In this document: in pieces, positions 9,593-17,520 of the stretch
Position numbering within the stretch: the stretch's first letter is position 1
Layout: each line of letters begins with the position of its first letter
From: Anaerolineales bacterium
Lineage (GTDB): Bacteria > Chloroflexota > Anaerolineae > Anaerolineales > Villigracilaceae
Direction of reading: 5' to 3'
Assembly: GCA_026928255.1 (NCBI GenBank)
Contig: JAIXKJ010000003.1
Span: 335,833 to 399,832, forward strand
DNA: 64,000 nt
Position numbers and translations under genes: made by a program
The notes under the pieces: model-generated
What the model saw: only the letters and a program-made list of their open reading frames with translations
Told to the model about the DNA's origin: nothing
Database searches by the model: none

Positions 9593-11223
9593 CCCTTGTC
9601 GTCCGTTTGCGAAGAAGACGGCGCCGAGCCGATGATGACTTCCGCTTCTTTAAGGTCGAATACTTTGCGAAGTTCCGTTGCGGCGGCTTGAATGACGGTG
9701 TCAATGTCCAGCGTTTCGCGGACGTGGCTGGAAAAGGTGGCGATCATCTGGTTGCGGAGCGCGCTCTTTTGGGCTTCGTCCACGAGGCGGCTGTTTTCGA
9801 GCGCCAACGCCGTTTGCGCGGATATTTTTTCCACAAGGTCGCGCTGACGTTCCGTCCAACCTTCGGCGTCGCCTTTTCGCTTTTTCAATTTGATTGTTCC
9901 GATTGTTTGTTCGTGCAAAACGACGGGGACGTAGAGCGCGTCGGGGTCCGCGCCTTTTTCGCGGGAGAAAATGGGGCGCACGCCTGCGGGCGTGTATTGA
10001 TAAGCGCTTTTATTGCGGCTGGTAAATTTGCTCCAAATTTGCTGCGTTTGAGCGGACGCGCTTGTTTCCAACTGCGCGCCGATGCGATTGATTTCTTCGT
10101 TAAGAAGAATGTTGTTGTAGGTCGTCGCTGTTAAATCTGCCAGAGTTTCAAGAACTTCTACATCCTCTTGCTTGAACGCGCTCAGTCGGCTGGATTGAAT
10201 GTCGAGCGCGCCGATTTGATTTCCGCGCGCCGTAAGAGGAATAATCATCCGCGAACGGGCGCGAGGGAAGTTCGGATCGCGCGCAAAGTTGACGCCTTCC
10301 GTGCCGGAAACCAAGATGCTGACGTTTTTTTCAATCGCCACATTAAGCGGATTTTTGCGATCCGCGCTCAGACGGAAAATTTGTCCAAGCATGGATGCGT
10401 CCCCTTTTTCGGAAACGGTTTGAAGATAGACGTTTCTTTTTTGATGATCTAAAATAAAAACGCCGACGTGAGAATAGTTGAATTCTTGGGCGACGCCGCG
10501 CACGATGTTTTCCAGCAAGTCTTCATACCCTTGAGATTGGGCGATGACTTGAGCGATAGCCGTCGAAGCGCGAAATTGATTGATGTGCGCTTCAATTTCT
10601 TCCGTGCGTTTTTGAACTCGCTCTTCCAGCCTTTTCTTTTCGATTTCCACCGCCAAGAAAGAATCCGATATTTGTCGAAACGCCTTTGCTAAGGCATTTT
10701 TCAACATTGTGGACGCAATTAAAACTATCGCGCCGAGAATTACAAAATCGGCGACGTAAACGACCCAACCCATCACCCCGACATCGTTCCCGGTGGGCGA
10801 GTGAATTACAATTTTTTCCCCTAAACTTAACCCCGCGATAACGGCGTGAAAAATCGCTATGACGCCGAGCGTAATAAAATCTGCGCGATTATCCAGCAAG
10901 AGAGACGCCAGCACAACCGCCGCCATCAAAAAGAGAGAGCCGTTCGCCCAAACTCCGCGGGTTAAAATTAAATCCACGCCGACGGCTAATATGACGGCAA
11001 GCAAAATGTAGACTCGCGGCGCATACGGCATGGACGCAAAAGCGGCGGCAAGCAATAATAAATACAACACGACATAGAGAATGCGGTCTGTTGCGGCGGC
11101 GATGGGGAAAGCGGCGGCGAGGATGACGACGCCAAGCAACGAAGCGACTTTCAAAATAACGCGGATAAAACGCTCGCGCCATTCTTGCGGATTGAGCGCG
11201 ACGGCGGGATTAGGAGTTGTCAT
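9589..11223 (-). CDS. Multi-TM GAF-domain sensor protein, diverged GAF, no output domain
   Basis: This 544-residue protein has six TM segments in the first third and a long coiled coil (RLEERVQKRTEEIEAH). Its GAF domain is more diverged: YSHVGVFILD is kept, but NSEGG becomes SEKGDASM and the ALPL strand reads RSRMIIPL. A GAF-like half (QTALALENSRLVDEA) and the tail VIQAAATELRKVFDLKEAEV follow. The start ATG lies inside the last codons of the preceding gene (14-base overlap) and has a GGAGG ribosome site just upstream, so translational coupling is likely. The divergence suggests a different effector from the YYHVG/NSEGG members. No kinase, cyclase or DNA-binding domain is visible. Confidence 0.86.
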   Translation of the reverse strand: MTTPNPAVALNPQEWRERFIRVILKVASLLGVVILAAAFPIAAATDRILYVVLYLLLLAAAFASMPYAPRVYILLAVILAVGVDLILTRGVWANGSLFLMAAVVLASLLLDNRADFITLGVIAIFHAVIAGLSLGEKIVIHSPTGNDVGVMGWVVYVADFVILGAIVLIASTMLKNALAKAFRQISDSFLAVEIEKKRLEERVQKRTEEIEAHINQFRASTAIAQVIAQSQGYEDLLENIVRGVAQEFNYSHVGVFILDHQKRNVYLQTVSEKGDASMLGQIFRLSADRKNPLNVAIEKNVSILVSGTEGVNFARDPNFPRARSRMIIPLTARGNQIGALDIQSSRLSAFKQEDVEVLETLADLTATTYNNILLNEEINRIGAQLETSASAQTQQIWSKFTSRNKSAYQYTPAGVRPIFSREKGADPDALYVPVVLHEQTIGTIKLKKRKGDAEGWTERQRDLVEKISAQTALALENSRLVDEAQKSALRNQMIATFSSHVRETLDIDTVIQAAATELRKVFDLKEAEVIIGSAPSSSQTDDKG

Positions 11224-12793
11224 GCGCGCCTCCTTCCATCGAAATTTCGATTTCCACTTCGGCGGCTTCGAGGCTGCGTCCCAACTCGCGGATGGTCGTC
11301 TGCAAGATTCCGTCCAGCGAAGAGGACGCCCAAATTTTTGAAATAATCTCGTTGGCTAACTTTTCTTGAACGGCGGCGAATTGACTGCTTTCGACCAAGC
11401 GCGCGTTTTCGAGCGCAAGCGTCGCCTGCGCGGCGATCGCCTCGACGATATTCTTCTGCTCGTCGGTCCATTCGGAGACGCCGGAAGCGATTACCTGCCC
11501 GACTTCTTGATCGCGCAACGTGAGCGACATTTTTAGCGGATTGTTCTCCGCGAGTTCCGCGTCGCCGAGGGCGTAGCGAATGATGCGCTCCGACGCAAGC
11601 GTATCCCACGCCGATTCAAGATACTGCCGTTGCGTGGCTTTCATTTCCATAATGCTTTGTTGCGCTTCTTGAAAAAGTTCCGCGTTTTCAAGCGCGGCGG
11701 CGATGGCGTTCGCCATGTTTTGATAAGCGTCGAGGTCTTGCGGCATAAAAGCGCGAACTTTAGAAGAGTGCAACTCCAACGCGCCGTAAACCTTGCCTGC
11801 GGTCAGCGGGACGACAAGCAGCGAGCGCGTGTAAGGGAAGAGCGAATTTTCTTGTTGAATTTTTGTTTCGTCTTGCAGAATTTCGCCCGACTTGGAGCGA
11901 ATTACTTGGGCGACGTATCCTTTGTCGTAAATGTTGACGCGGTACTTTCCTTCTTTCATCATCGCGCCCGTCTCGCTGACGGCTTCTTTTAATTCCGCCC
12001 ATTGTTCGGTCGCGTCTAAAAGATAAAGTCCGATGTGGATGAAATCAAAGCTTTTTTGAATCTGTGAGACGGCGAGCGAAATAATTTCGTTCGCGTCGAG
12101 CGTCGTGGCGACGAGGCTTCCGACTTCGTTGATGCGCCGCAGTTGCGCGGTGCGCTCTTGAACGTTGGCTTCGAGGTTGTTCCGCTCTTCGCGCAGATCG
12201 TTAATGGCTAAGGCGATTTGCTTTTGCGCTCCCGCAAATTCTTTTTCAAGCTGTTGAAAACCCAAGATGATAATTAACCCGAAGAGGAAGGTCATGGTAA
12301 TGCTGGTGAACCAACTGCCAAATTCCGAATGAATCGCGTTGGGCGCAAGCGGAATAATATCGGTTGTCAGCGCAACGACGCCCGCGCCGACATTGGTGAT
12401 GAAATATAAAATCAACGCCTGAATGCCGGCTTTAGGCGAAACAAACATCGTGGCAAAGGCGATTAATCCTAAAAAGAAAAATGCCGCGTCGCCCTCGGCG
12501 CCAAGGTTGATAAGTTCGCCGAGCGCTAATAAATAAGCGCAAAGCAGAAAAACGGCGATGCGAATAGCGTAAGAAAAGTTGAAAACTGTAACGACAGCGA
12601 TGGCAATAAGAGTAAAAGTAAAAAGCCCGTTGATTAACGGATTCTGCGACGTCCTCAAAAAGAAGATTAGCGCCAACGCCCCTAAAACCAACGCTCCGAC
12701 TAGAAGCGGAACGATGAATTTCTCGCGCCAAACCTTGTAAACTCTCTCCGCGTCTTTTTGAGCGTTCCCTAAACTGAAGGAAGACCGCATCAT
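11210..12793 (-). CDS. Multi-TM GAF-domain sensor protein, diverged GAF, no output domain
   Basis: This 527-residue protein has six or so hydrophobic segments over residues 30-195, a coiled coil (EERNNLEANVQERTAQLRR), a diverged GAF domain (FIHIGLYLLD, SETGAMMKEG, YTRSLLVVPL, YGALELHS), a GAF-like C-terminal half (QATLALENARLVESS) and the tail ILQTTIRELGRSLEAAEVEI. It overlaps its upstream neighbour by 4 bases and its downstream neighbour by 14. The repeated layout, TM block, coiled coil, one full GAF, half GAF and tail, matches four other members. The second GAF-like half is short of the front strands seen in complete GAF domains. No output module is present. Confidence 0.86.
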   Translation of the reverse strand: MMRSSFSLGNAQKDAERVYKVWREKFIVPLLVGALVLGALALIFFLRTSQNPLINGLFTFTLIAIAVVTVFNFSYAIRIAVFLLCAYLLALGELINLGAEGDAAFFFLGLIAFATMFVSPKAGIQALILYFITNVGAGVVALTTDIIPLAPNAIHSEFGSWFTSITMTFLFGLIIILGFQQLEKEFAGAQKQIALAINDLREERNNLEANVQERTAQLRRINEVGSLVATTLDANEIISLAVSQIQKSFDFIHIGLYLLDATEQWAELKEAVSETGAMMKEGKYRVNIYDKGYVAQVIRSKSGEILQDETKIQQENSLFPYTRSLLVVPLTAGKVYGALELHSSKVRAFMPQDLDAYQNMANAIAAALENAELFQEAQQSIMEMKATQRQYLESAWDTLASERIIRYALGDAELAENNPLKMSLTLRDQEVGQVIASGVSEWTDEQKNIVEAIAAQATLALENARLVESSQFAAVQEKLANEIISKIWASSSLDGILQTTIRELGRSLEAAEVEIEISMEGGAHDNS

Positions 12794-15249
12794 TGCCTCT
12801 CTTCTTCGCCGACTTCGTCGTCGGTTTTCGGCGCGACTTGAATTTTAGTGTAGCGCGCGCCGGTCACTCTGGCGATTTCGCCCGCAGTGATTTGGAGAAT
12901 AGATTGAATATCCGTCGAACGTCGAATGCGCCCGGTGATTTCGTTAATTAAACGCTCGCGCTCCGACTGTGCGCGAATCTGTTCCAGCAAGCGGGCGTTG
13001 GCGATGACCGCCGCCAAACTGCCGCCCAGCGTGCCGAGCATTTCCTCGTCGTTTTCAGAGTAAGCGTCCACTTGTTCGCTTTCGGCGTTGATGACGCCTA
13101 AAATCTCGTTTCGATAAATCAGCGGAATCGCCAACTCGGAGCGCGTGCTTACGCCCGTGTCTATGAAGCGCGAATCCTTTTGCGTGTCGCGGATTCGCAG
13201 AGAGCGCTTATGTTCCGCAACCCAGCCCGTTATGCCCTGCCCGATGGCAACCTTCATGTTGACGGCGTCGCCTAAATAACCCGCCGAAGCCTTAACTTCC
13301 AACATGCGCTTTTCAGAGTCTGCCAGCAAAATCATAATGCGATCGCCGCCTAAGGTAACTTGAAGCCCGTTGATGGCGCTTTCCAACGCTTCGTCTAAGG
13401 TTGTGCCGGAAGCCGCCGACGAAGTAATATGATGAAGCAGACGATGTTGAGCGAGGTGCTCTTGAGTTTCGGCGAACAACTCCGAGTTTTCAACGGCGAC
13501 GGCTAATTGGTCGGCGAGGATTTTCAAACTGCCGATATGCTCGTCGGAAAAAGCGTAGGGTTGCGCGCTTTGAACGTCCAGCACGCCGACGATGCGTTCG
13601 CTGGCTTTCAGCGGAAACGCCGCCTCCGCTTTTGTGTCAGGCAACAGCGGGTTGACGTGATGCGTCATGTCTTTCGTCGTGTCGCTGACGACCAGCTCTT
13701 CGCCTTTCCCCGCCACATAACCGACGATGGATTTCGAGCCGATTCCGATTTTATGATTTTCGCGCTTCATTTGCGCGCCCGCTTCGCCAGTCGCCTCGCG
13801 GACGACGGCAAACTCGCCCGACGGGTCGAGAAGAAAAACCGAAGCGTGATAAAAATTAAACCGCTCGCGGATTAACGTAACCGCTTTGCTTAACAGTTCG
13901 TCCAAGTTCAAAAAGCCGCTGATGTCGCGCGCAATTTCGGCGGCGATTTCCACTTGAAGCGCCCGCTGTCTGCTCTCTTCCACTAAGCGGATGCTGTGAA
14001 CCACGCCCGCAACTTGATTCGCCAGCGCGGTGAAGAAACGCAAATCGTCTTCGTTGAAGGTCCCCTCGTTTTCAACGTCTTGAATGATTAATGCGCCAAT
14101 CGCTTTGCCCTGCACGAGAAGCGGCGCGCCGATTAAGGACTTCGGCAATTTGCCGACAACTTTCGCCCCAAGCGCGACGACCCTTTGCTCGGTGTCTTCG
14201 ACAATTAGCAGCGGCTGACGAGAGCGCAACAACGTGGACGTCAACCCTTCCCCAAGCGGAAAACTGGGAATGGATTGCACTTCTCCTTCTTCGTAACTGA
14301 ACGGCACGTTGATTGTGTTTGTCGCTTTGTCGTAAATGGCAATCGTCAAACTGTAATTGCCAATGATGTGTTGAATGCGCGCCAGCAATGCTTGATAAAA
14401 CTCTTGAACGTCGGACATTGAAGCGGTTAACTCGTTCATCGAGGCGAGCGCTTCGACTTCGTCCAAAAGACGGCGCATGTTCGAGGTCGAGTAAGCGTGT
14501 TCGAGCGAGGCGGAAATTAATTCCGCGAGTTTTTCGTAAAGCGGCAGCGCTTCTTTCGCGTTGACGATTAGTGCGCCTTTGGACGATTCGTCGCCGCGAA
14601 CGGGAATCAACGTCGCTTCCGCCAAGCCGAGCATGGATAAAAGACTTTTGAGCGTTTCGGGCAATTCGGCGTAAGGCGCGGCGATGGCGCGGTCGGCGAT
14701 GAAAGTTTGCAGCATTTGAATCATCGTCGGCTCGGCTTGCGCGATGTCTGCGGAAACGTCTTTTGAAATTTTGTCCGAAGCGCCGACGATTTTTATGCCG
14801 TCTTTTTTGATTTGCAAAAGAAGCGCGGGGTACGGAGAATCTTTTAAGATTCGTCCGCTGGCGCTGAAAACGTCCGCTTCGGTTTTCGCCGATTCAATTA
14901 ACGTGTTGGAGCGATACAACCGCTCTAACTCGCGGACAATTTCGTCTTCGTTTCCGCCGAGCAGGGGCGCTTTCTTTTCCGACGGCGCTTCCAAATTGCG
15001 CCGTTCTTCTTCGATGCGATTCGCAAGGTAATTGAACGATTGCACGATCCACTCGACTTCGTCGTCGGCGGATTGCGACGGCTCGACGCGCAAGGCGCGG
15101 TCGCCGTTCGCGTATTGGCGAATGGTTTCAGCCAGCGTTTGCAAAGGTTCGACGGTGCGCCGTTTTCTAAAATAGAAAAAAACGCCCGCTGTCAGTCCAG
15201 CCCCCAACGCGAACATAAGAACGAGAAGAAGAAGGTTAAGCGCGCTCAT
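12790..15249 (-). CDS. Single-TM, HAMP-like, multi-GAF sensor protein, no output domain
   Basis: This is the largest complete member (819 residues) and the first sensor after the two receivers. It has one TM near residues 5-26, a HAMP-like segment (about 27-85), a degenerate GAF-like region (about 110-270), then three recognisable GAF domains (about 275-430, 435-600 and 605-745). The third (RSELAIPL, ILGVINAES) looks the most canonical. The C-terminus carries the family tail (ILQITAGEIARVTGARYTKI) and then an acidic end. No Cache-type sensor and no catalytic domain are seen. Its different N-terminus and extra GAF repeats make it a candidate hub of the array (inference only). It begins 10 bases after the receiver gene and overlaps the next sensor by 4 bases. 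Confidence 0.87.
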   Translation of the reverse strand: MSALNLLLLVLMFALGAGLTAGVFFYFRKRRTVEPLQTLAETIRQYANGDRALRVEPSQSADDEVEWIVQSFNYLANRIEEERRNLEAPSEKKAPLLGGNEDEIVRELERLYRSNTLIESAKTEADVFSASGRILKDSPYPALLLQIKKDGIKIVGASDKISKDVSADIAQAEPTMIQMLQTFIADRAIAAPYAELPETLKSLLSMLGLAEATLIPVRGDESSKGALIVNAKEALPLYEKLAELISASLEHAYSTSNMRRLLDEVEALASMNELTASMSDVQEFYQALLARIQHIIGNYSLTIAIYDKATNTINVPFSYEEGEVQSIPSFPLGEGLTSTLLRSRQPLLIVEDTEQRVVALGAKVVGKLPKSLIGAPLLVQGKAIGALIIQDVENEGTFNEDDLRFFTALANQVAGVVHSIRLVEESRQRALQVEIAAEIARDISGFLNLDELLSKAVTLIRERFNFYHASVFLLDPSGEFAVVREATGEAGAQMKRENHKIGIGSKSIVGYVAGKGEELVVSDTTKDMTHHVNPLLPDTKAEAAFPLKASERIVGVLDVQSAQPYAFSDEHIGSLKILADQLAVAVENSELFAETQEHLAQHRLLHHITSSAASGTTLDEALESAINGLQVTLGGDRIMILLADSEKRMLEVKASAGYLGDAVNMKVAIGQGITGWVAEHKRSLRIRDTQKDSRFIDTGVSTRSELAIPLIYRNEILGVINAESEQVDAYSENDEEMLGTLGGSLAAVIANARLLEQIRAQSERERLINEITGRIRRSTDIQSILQITAGEIARVTGARYTKIQVAPKTDDEVGEEERQ

Positions 15250-15259
15250 TGAAGGTGAT

Positions 15260-15718
15260 CTACATGTACTCCCAAACGGATTCGCCGCTTAAAATGCGGC
15301 GGATTTGGTCGGGGAAGCGGTCGGGGTCGAGCGGCTTTCCGAGAAAACCGTTGAAACCGGAATCTTTCGCTTTCTTCATCTGCTCTTGACTCGCTTCCGC
15401 CGTTACGGCGATGATCGGCACGTCTTTGAAGCGGTCCGAAGCGCGGATTTTTTTCAGCGCGCCGTAGCCGTCTTCATAAGGCAGGCGAATGTCCATCAGA
15501 ATCAAATCCAAACGCGGAAGCGTGTCGGCGTATTCGACCACTTCATAGCCGGAAGTTTTCCACTCGCAGTGAATGCCCAAATAGCCTAACATGCGGGCAA
15601 TTAACACAAAGTTAGAGACGTTATCTTCGACGACCAACACCGCCGCGTCTTTGGGGATTGTCGGTTTGTGAATAGGTTGCGTGTCGGACACTGCTGGGGT
15701 TCGGTCTGAATCAGACAT
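15260..15718 (-). CDS. CheY-like response regulator receiver protein
   Basis: I choose the ATG at 15718 (MSDSDRTPAV) because it has an AAGGAGAAG ribosome site and gives an 8-base overlap with the preceding receiver. An in-frame start at 15766 would overlap it by 56 bases. The product is 152 residues: a 24-residue flexible N-terminal extension rich in Ser/Thr/Pro, then one receiver domain. The acidic pair is E31/D32, the phospho-acceptor is D76 in LILMDIRLP, the switch residue is T in IIAVTAEAS, and the conserved Lys is in GFLGKPLD. No output domain follows. It is a stand-alone phosphorelay intermediate or allosteric partner, transcribed immediately before the GAF sensors. Confidence 0.9.
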   Translation of the reverse strand: MSDSDRTPAVSDTQPIHKPTIPKDAAVLVVEDNVSNFVLIARMLGYLGIHCEWKTSGYEVVEYADTLPRLDLILMDIRLPYEDGYGALKKIRASDRFKDVPIIAVTAEASQEQMKKAKDSGFNGFLGKPLDPDRFPDQIRRILSGESVWEYM

Positions 15719-16109
15719 TGCTTCTCCTTGAAATATAGCGTTCGACTTGCTGCGAGAGCAAGTCAATATCTATCGGTTTTTGGATGTAGCCGTCGCATCC
15801 CGCTTCGAGCGATTTTTCTTTGTCGCCGCGCATGACGTTGGCGGTAATCGCCACAATGGGGATGTGCTTGTATTTTTCGATTTGCTTAATTTTTGCCGTC
15901 AACGTGTAGCCGTCCATGTCGGGCATGTTAATGTCCATCAAAATAAGGTCTATGTTTTCGCTTTCTAACTTCAAAAACGCTTGACTGGCTTGCGGCGCTT
16001 CGAGAACGGTATAGCCTTCGGCGCTTAACACCCTTCGCACAAGGCTGCGATTGTCGGGATTGTCCTCGATATATAAAATGACTCGTCCATTGTCAGACAT
16101 AATTGGCAT
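15711..16109 (-). CDS. CheY-like response regulator receiver protein
   Basis: This is a 132-residue single receiver domain. The acidic pair is E15/D16 in ILYIEDN, the phospho-acceptor is D59 in LILMDINMPDMDG, followed by VAITANVM and the Lys in GYIQKPID. It resembles the DivK/Cph-type single-domain regulators. The ATG at 16109 (MPIMSDN) has a GGAG only two bases upstream. The ATG at 16100 (MSDNGR) has the same GGAG at a more usual 11 bases, so the start is uncertain by three codons. It is the first gene of the GAF-sensor run. No DNA-binding domain is present, so it probably acts by protein contact. Confidence 0.9.
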   Translation of the reverse strand: MPIMSDNGRVILYIEDNPDNRSLVRRVLSAEGYTVLEAPQASQAFLKLESENIDLILMDINMPDMDGYTLTAKIKQIEKYKHIPIVAITANVMRGDKEKSLEAGCDGYIQKPIDIDLLSQQVERYISRRSNV

Positions 16110-16153
16110 CTCTCCGCTTGAAATTTTACTTTAATATGAAAGACGGCAGCCAT

Positions 16154-16199
16154 GACAACTACCTTACAACTAAAAATATGAGAAACGGGAATAGTATAG
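16154..16199 (-). promoter_or_regulatory. Candidate promoter and direct repeat ahead of the receiver/GAF operon
   Basis: Read on the minus strand, a TATACT -10-like box (16193-16198) lies about 84 bases before the first receiver start. No good -35 is visible at the right spacing. Just downstream is a 7-base direct repeat, TAGTTGT, at 16155-16161 and 16166-16172, with an 11-base period. That is the geometry bound by OmpR/PhoB-type regulators. The whole gap 16110-16232 is otherwise AT-rich and holds no ORF. The function is inferred. Confidence 0.4.
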
Positions 16200-16232
16200 C
16201 ATAATGCCCCATTAATCCTTGAATTTTTGTTT

Positions 16233-17015
16233 TTACCACGCGCAATTTTGCGCCGTATTAATCTCGGCGCGACGCCCGATGACCTTATACATAGTTACGT
16301 TGGTAAACGGTTCGCCTAAAATTCCGTCGTGGATCGCCCACGAGCGTTTGAGAATGCCGTCCGCCGCGTCGGGTTGACGGAAGGCGTTTTCGCCGTTCAG
16401 GCGGGCGCGAAGCGCGCCGTCGGGTTGAAAGCCCGCGTGGATGTTTTCCATCAGCCGCCGCCCAACTTGATAGGAAAATCCGTAACGCTCGAAGATGACC
16501 GCGTTGTGATAATACAGCGGCTCGACGAAGTACACGTCGTGATTGAGCGCGACGACGAAATTTTCAAACGCTTCGACGGCTTGACCTAACATCCGCAGTC
16601 CGCGCCGCACCTGACCTGGCGCCAGCCCCGCCGCGCGCGCTTTTTCTTCCGCCGCGAGGTTTCTCTGGAAAATGCCGAATTTTGTCGGCGAGCCGTTTGG
16701 CATTTTGTCCACGTCAAAGCGCGGAGAGTCGGGGTCGTTTAAGATGTAGAGCAAAACGTGAATTTGTCCGTTCATCGTGTCGGTCAAATGCGCGTAAAGA
16801 ATCGGGTCGGGAAAATTGCGTTGATGATAAAGGCGCATTTCCACGTCGGTCGAACCGTTTGCAAAGCGGAATTGCAAAAGGTCGCGTCCCGCGTCCGAAT
16901 CGAGCGGCGGAAGGTTAAATTTTTCCAATAAAGATTGCGGAATGTAGCGCGAATATAATTTCCGCTTTTCGAATTCGGGCAACAGATTAATCCCGCCGAT
17001 GGTTGAAGGAGGCAT
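16233..17015 (-). CDS. Conserved-looking hypothetical protein (260 aa)
   Basis: I do not recognise a family. The protein is soluble, without signal peptide or TM segments, rich in aromatic residues and Arg, and has a mixed alpha/beta pattern. Recognisable stretches include HLTDTMNGQIHVL near residue 95 and EPLYYHNAVIFERYGFSYQV near residue 165, which suggest a compact enzymatic or binding fold but not a named one. It starts 12 bases after the smpB stop on the same strand and so is probably co-transcribed with smpB. Its own stop is followed by an AT-rich gap with a candidate promoter for the receiver/GAF operon. A distant GNAT-like or nucleotidyl-transfer fold is possible, but I see no diagnostic motif. 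Confidence 0.75.
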   Translation of the reverse strand: MPPSTIGGINLLPEFEKRKLYSRYIPQSLLEKFNLPPLDSDAGRDLLQFRFANGSTDVEMRLYHQRNFPDPILYAHLTDTMNGQIHVLLYILNDPDSPRFDVDKMPNGSPTKFGIFQRNLAAEEKARAAGLAPGQVRRGLRMLGQAVEAFENFVVALNHDVYFVEPLYYHNAVIFERYGFSYQVGRRLMENIHAGFQPDGALRARLNGENAFRQPDAADGILKRSWAIHDGILGEPFTNVTMYKVIGRRAEINTAQNCAW

Positions 17016-17027
17016 GATTCCTCTCGC

Positions 17028-17489
17028 TTAGCGAACGCGCATGGCGCGTTCTTTATCTCGCGCTTCGTCGCGTTTGGCGATGGAGGCGCGTTTGTCGTAG
17101 GCTTTTTTGCCTTTGGCTAGGGCAATTTCCACTTTGGCGCGCCCGTTTTTGAGAATGACCTTCGTCGGGACGACGGTCATTCCCTTTATGCGGACGTTGT
17201 TCCACAATTCCCGAATTTCTTTTTTATGGAGGAGCAAGCGGCGTTTTCGTTTCGGCTCGTGGTTGAAATATTTTCCCGCCTGCTCGTACGGCGCGACGTG
17301 CGCTTCAAGCAGCCAGGCTTCGCGCCCGTCGGCGATGTCCACATAGGCTTCTTGAATGCTAATTTGCCCGGCGCGGATGGATTTTATCTCCGAGCCGTGC
17401 AAAGAGATGCCCGCTTCAAACCGTTCGAGCAGAACGTATTCAAAGTTGGCTTTGCGGTTGTTGGCGACGATTTTGATATTTTCAGACAC
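17028..17489 (-). CDS. smpB: SsrA-binding protein SmpB (trans-translation)
   Basis: The 153-residue protein matches SmpB across its length: NRKANFEYVLLERFEAGISLHGSEIKSIR at the N-terminus split over the first strands, the YEQAGKYFNHEPKRKRRLLLHK tmRNA-binding surface, and the basic KGKKAYDKRASIAKRD tail that mimics the mRNA path. With tmRNA it rescues stalled ribosomes. The tmRNA gene is not in this window. The start codon is GTG at 17489. There is no Shine-Dalgarno, but a TAAAAT box ends six bases before the GTG, so the mRNA is probably leaderless. The gene is followed by the 260-residue hypothetical gene. Confidence 0.96.
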   Translation of the reverse strand: MSENIKIVANNRKANFEYVLLERFEAGISLHGSEIKSIRAGQISIQEAYVDIADGREAWLLEAHVAPYEQAGKYFNHEPKRKRRLLLHKKEIRELWNNVRIKGMTVVPTKVILKNGRAKVEIALAKGKKAYDKRASIAKRDEARDKERAMRVR

Positions 17490-17501
17490 GAGTCAATTTT
17501 A
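17490..17501 (-). promoter_or_regulatory. -10 box directly before smpB (leaderless start)
   Basis: On the minus strand TAAAAT (17496-17501) is followed by exactly six bases and then the GTG start. Transcription would begin at or one base from the start codon. There is no ribosome-binding site, which fits a leaderless transcript. Confidence 0.55.
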
Positions 17502-17520
17502 ACATGAATGGACGGCGGCA

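Noticed and set aside
2174..15249. Histidine kinase domain in the GAF proteins
   Set aside because: I looked for H-box, N-, G1- and G2-box motifs after the GAF domains and found none; the C-termini stop at the short GAF-like tail.
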